Assembly (NCBI GenBank): GCA_022565195.1 | Contig: JADFJZ010000081.1 | Span: 1-6,634 of the forward strand | Direction: 5' to 3' | DNA: 6,634 bases | Source: Planctomycetota bacterium | GTDB lineage: Bacteria; Planctomycetota; Phycisphaerae; UBA1845; CAIVHJ01 | In this document: positions 5,497 through 6,634 of the stretch, piece after piece | Position numbering within the stretch: position 1 is the stretch's first letter | Layout of the letters: each line of letters starts with the position of its first letter | Position numbers and translations under genes: made by a program | The notes under the pieces: model-generated | What the model saw: only the letters and a program-made list of their open reading frames with translations | The model's database searches: none | Told to the model about the DNA's origin: nothing

Positions 5497-6634
5497 ATGT
5501 GCGGAATAGCGGGCATCATTGATTTTGCGGGCCGGACCCTCTCACGCGTCCGGCTGGACCACGCTTGCGACCGCCTCCATCACCGGGGGCCGGACGATCG
5601 CGATACGTGGGTCTGCGAGTCGCAGGCCCTGTCCGTCGGCTTGGCCTGCACTCGGCTGGCGGTGATCGACCCCCGGCCCGAGGGGCGCCAGCCCATGATC
5701 GCCGACGGCGGCCGGCTGATCGTCGTGTTCAACGGCGAGATTTACAACCACCGCGCCCTGCGCGACGAACTCGCCGCCGCAGGCTGCACCTTCAAAAGCG
5801 ATACCGACACGGAGGTTCTGCTTCACGGTTATCGCGCCTGGGGCATGGGCCTCCTCGATCGCCTCAACGGCATGTGGGCGTTTTGCATTTACGATACGCA
5901 GGAGCGCTGCGGCTTTCTCGCCCGCGACCGCTTCGGCATCAAGCCGCTCGTGTATGCCGAGTTCGACGACGAACTCGTTTTCGCCAGCGAAATGTCGGCG
6001 CTGGAATCCATCGCCAACGCCCCGCGCGAACTCTGGCCGGCCAGCGTTCACCATTACCTGCGCTTCGGCTACATTCCGCACCCGGACACGATCTACAAAC
6101 ACTTCCACCGCCTGTCGCCGGGCCACTTCCTGCGCTTCCGTGCCGACGGCCCGCAGACGCCGCAGCGCTATTACACCGTGCGGGCTTGCCCGCAACTGGG
6201 CGCGCTGAGCTACGAGGAAGCGAGCCGCGAGCTGCGCGCCCGCATCGGCCAATCCGTCAAGGATCGCATGGTGGCCGACGTGCCGCTGGGCGCGTTCCTG
6301 TCCGGCGGATTGGATTCATCGATCATCGTCAGCCACCTCGCCGCCGAGTCTTCGTCGCCGCCGCAGACTTTTTCGATCGGCTTCGAGGGTCAACCGCGCT
6401 ACGACGAGACCCACTACGCCGAAATCGTGGCGGCCAGATTCGGCACCGAGCACCATGCGATCACGCTGAGTTTCGACGACGTGATCGAGCACTTGCCGAA
6501 GATGTTCGACCACCTCGGCGAGCCGTTCGCCGATGCGTCGCTCATCCCCACGTCGCTGGTCAGCGCCCACGCCCGCCGCAGCGTCACGGTGGCCCTGTCC
6601 GGCGACGGGGCCGACGAATTGTTCGGCGGCTACT
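5497..6634 (+). CDS. asnB: Glutamine-hydrolysing asparagine synthase, 3' truncated by window edge
   Basis: The open frame runs off the right edge after 379 codons; the family is usually 550-650 residues. It is predicted to transfer ammonia from glutamine to aspartate, or to another carboxylate in secondary roles, using ATP. The N-terminal Ntn-hydrolase glutaminase domain has C2 as nucleophile (MCGIAGI), HHRGPDD (28-34), R53, FNGEIYN (78-84) and SDTDTE (101-106). The synthetase domain starts near 235 and has the ATP pyrophosphate loop LSGGLDSS (268-275), SIGFE (293-297), Y302-D303-E304 and LSGDGADELFGGY (367-379). The start at 5497 is fixed by the need for Cys directly after the initiator Met, although the ribosome binding site (GCGGGC) is weak. 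Such enzymes occur both as housekeeping AsnB and in polysaccharide or peptide loci; the part beyond the window would decide. Confidence 0.95.
   Translation, partial: MCGIAGIIDFAGRTLSRVRLDHACDRLHHRGPDDRDTWVCESQALSVGLACTRLAVIDPRPEGRQPMIADGGRLIVVFNGEIYNHRALRDELAAAGCTFKSDTDTEVLLHGYRAWGMGLLDRLNGMWAFCIYDTQERCGFLARDRFGIKPLVYAEFDDELVFASEMSALESIANAPRELWPASVHHYLRFGYIPHPDTIYKHFHRLSPGHFLRFRADGPQTPQRYYTVRACPQLGALSYEEASRELRARIGQSVKDRMVADVPLGAFLSGGLDSSIIVSHLAAESSSPPQTFSIGFEGQPRYDETHYAEIVAARFGTEHHAITLSFDDVIEHLPKMFDHLGEPFADASLIPTSLVSAHARRSVTVALSGDGADELFGGY

Noticed and set aside
5542..6252. A 236-codon minus-strand frame at the right end
   Set aside because: It is antisense to the asparagine synthase, whose glutaminase and ATP-binding motifs are all in frame on the plus strand.

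Overview
The window is GC-rich bacterial chromosomal DNA. The best guess for its source is Planctomycetota or a related PVC-group bacterium. That guess is an inference and rests on four things: a GlmU-type uridylyltransferase that lacks the acetyltransferase domain, a secreted S9 peptidase, a small FHA protein, and gene gaps filled with short palindromic repeats. No rRNA or other decisive phylogenetic marker is present.

Layout from left to right. Positions 1-973 are a nearly complete insertion sequence. It has a DDE transposase on the minus strand and matching 18-bp terminal inverted repeats at 1-18 and 956-973. The window begins at, or a few bases inside, the left end of the element. Directly outside the right end lie 2.5 copies of a 37-bp repeat whose unit junctions form a palindrome (974-1064), then a hairpin region (1066-1116). 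A minus-strand unit follows: an extended -10 promoter (about 2023-2031), tRNA-Gln(TTG) (1931-2001), and 33 bp later a GlmU-like N-acetylglucosamine-1-phosphate uridylyltransferase (1139-1897). Positions 2002-2585 hold no convincing gene but do hold a second family of short repeats (2236-2296). A plus-strand gene for an exported prolyl-oligopeptidase-family (S9) peptidase occupies 2586-4490. It converges on a minus-strand FHA-domain protein gene (4694-5227). Between them are a strong bidirectional terminator (4515-4559) and a large imperfect inverted repeat (4601-4673). The right end carries a glutamine-hydrolysing asparagine synthase gene (5497 to the window edge). It is divergent from the FHA gene and cut off after 379 codons.

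The genes look like separate housekeeping or accessory functions: cell-envelope precursor synthesis with a tRNA, extracytoplasmic proteolysis, phosphothreonine-dependent signalling, and amide transfer. They do not look like one pathway. I see no defence system, CRISPR array, phage module or biosynthetic cluster, although the truncated asparagine synthase could open a larger locus beyond the right edge. The more unusual content is non-coding: an IS inserted at the palindromic junction of a repeat, and several distinct intergenic palindromic repeats.
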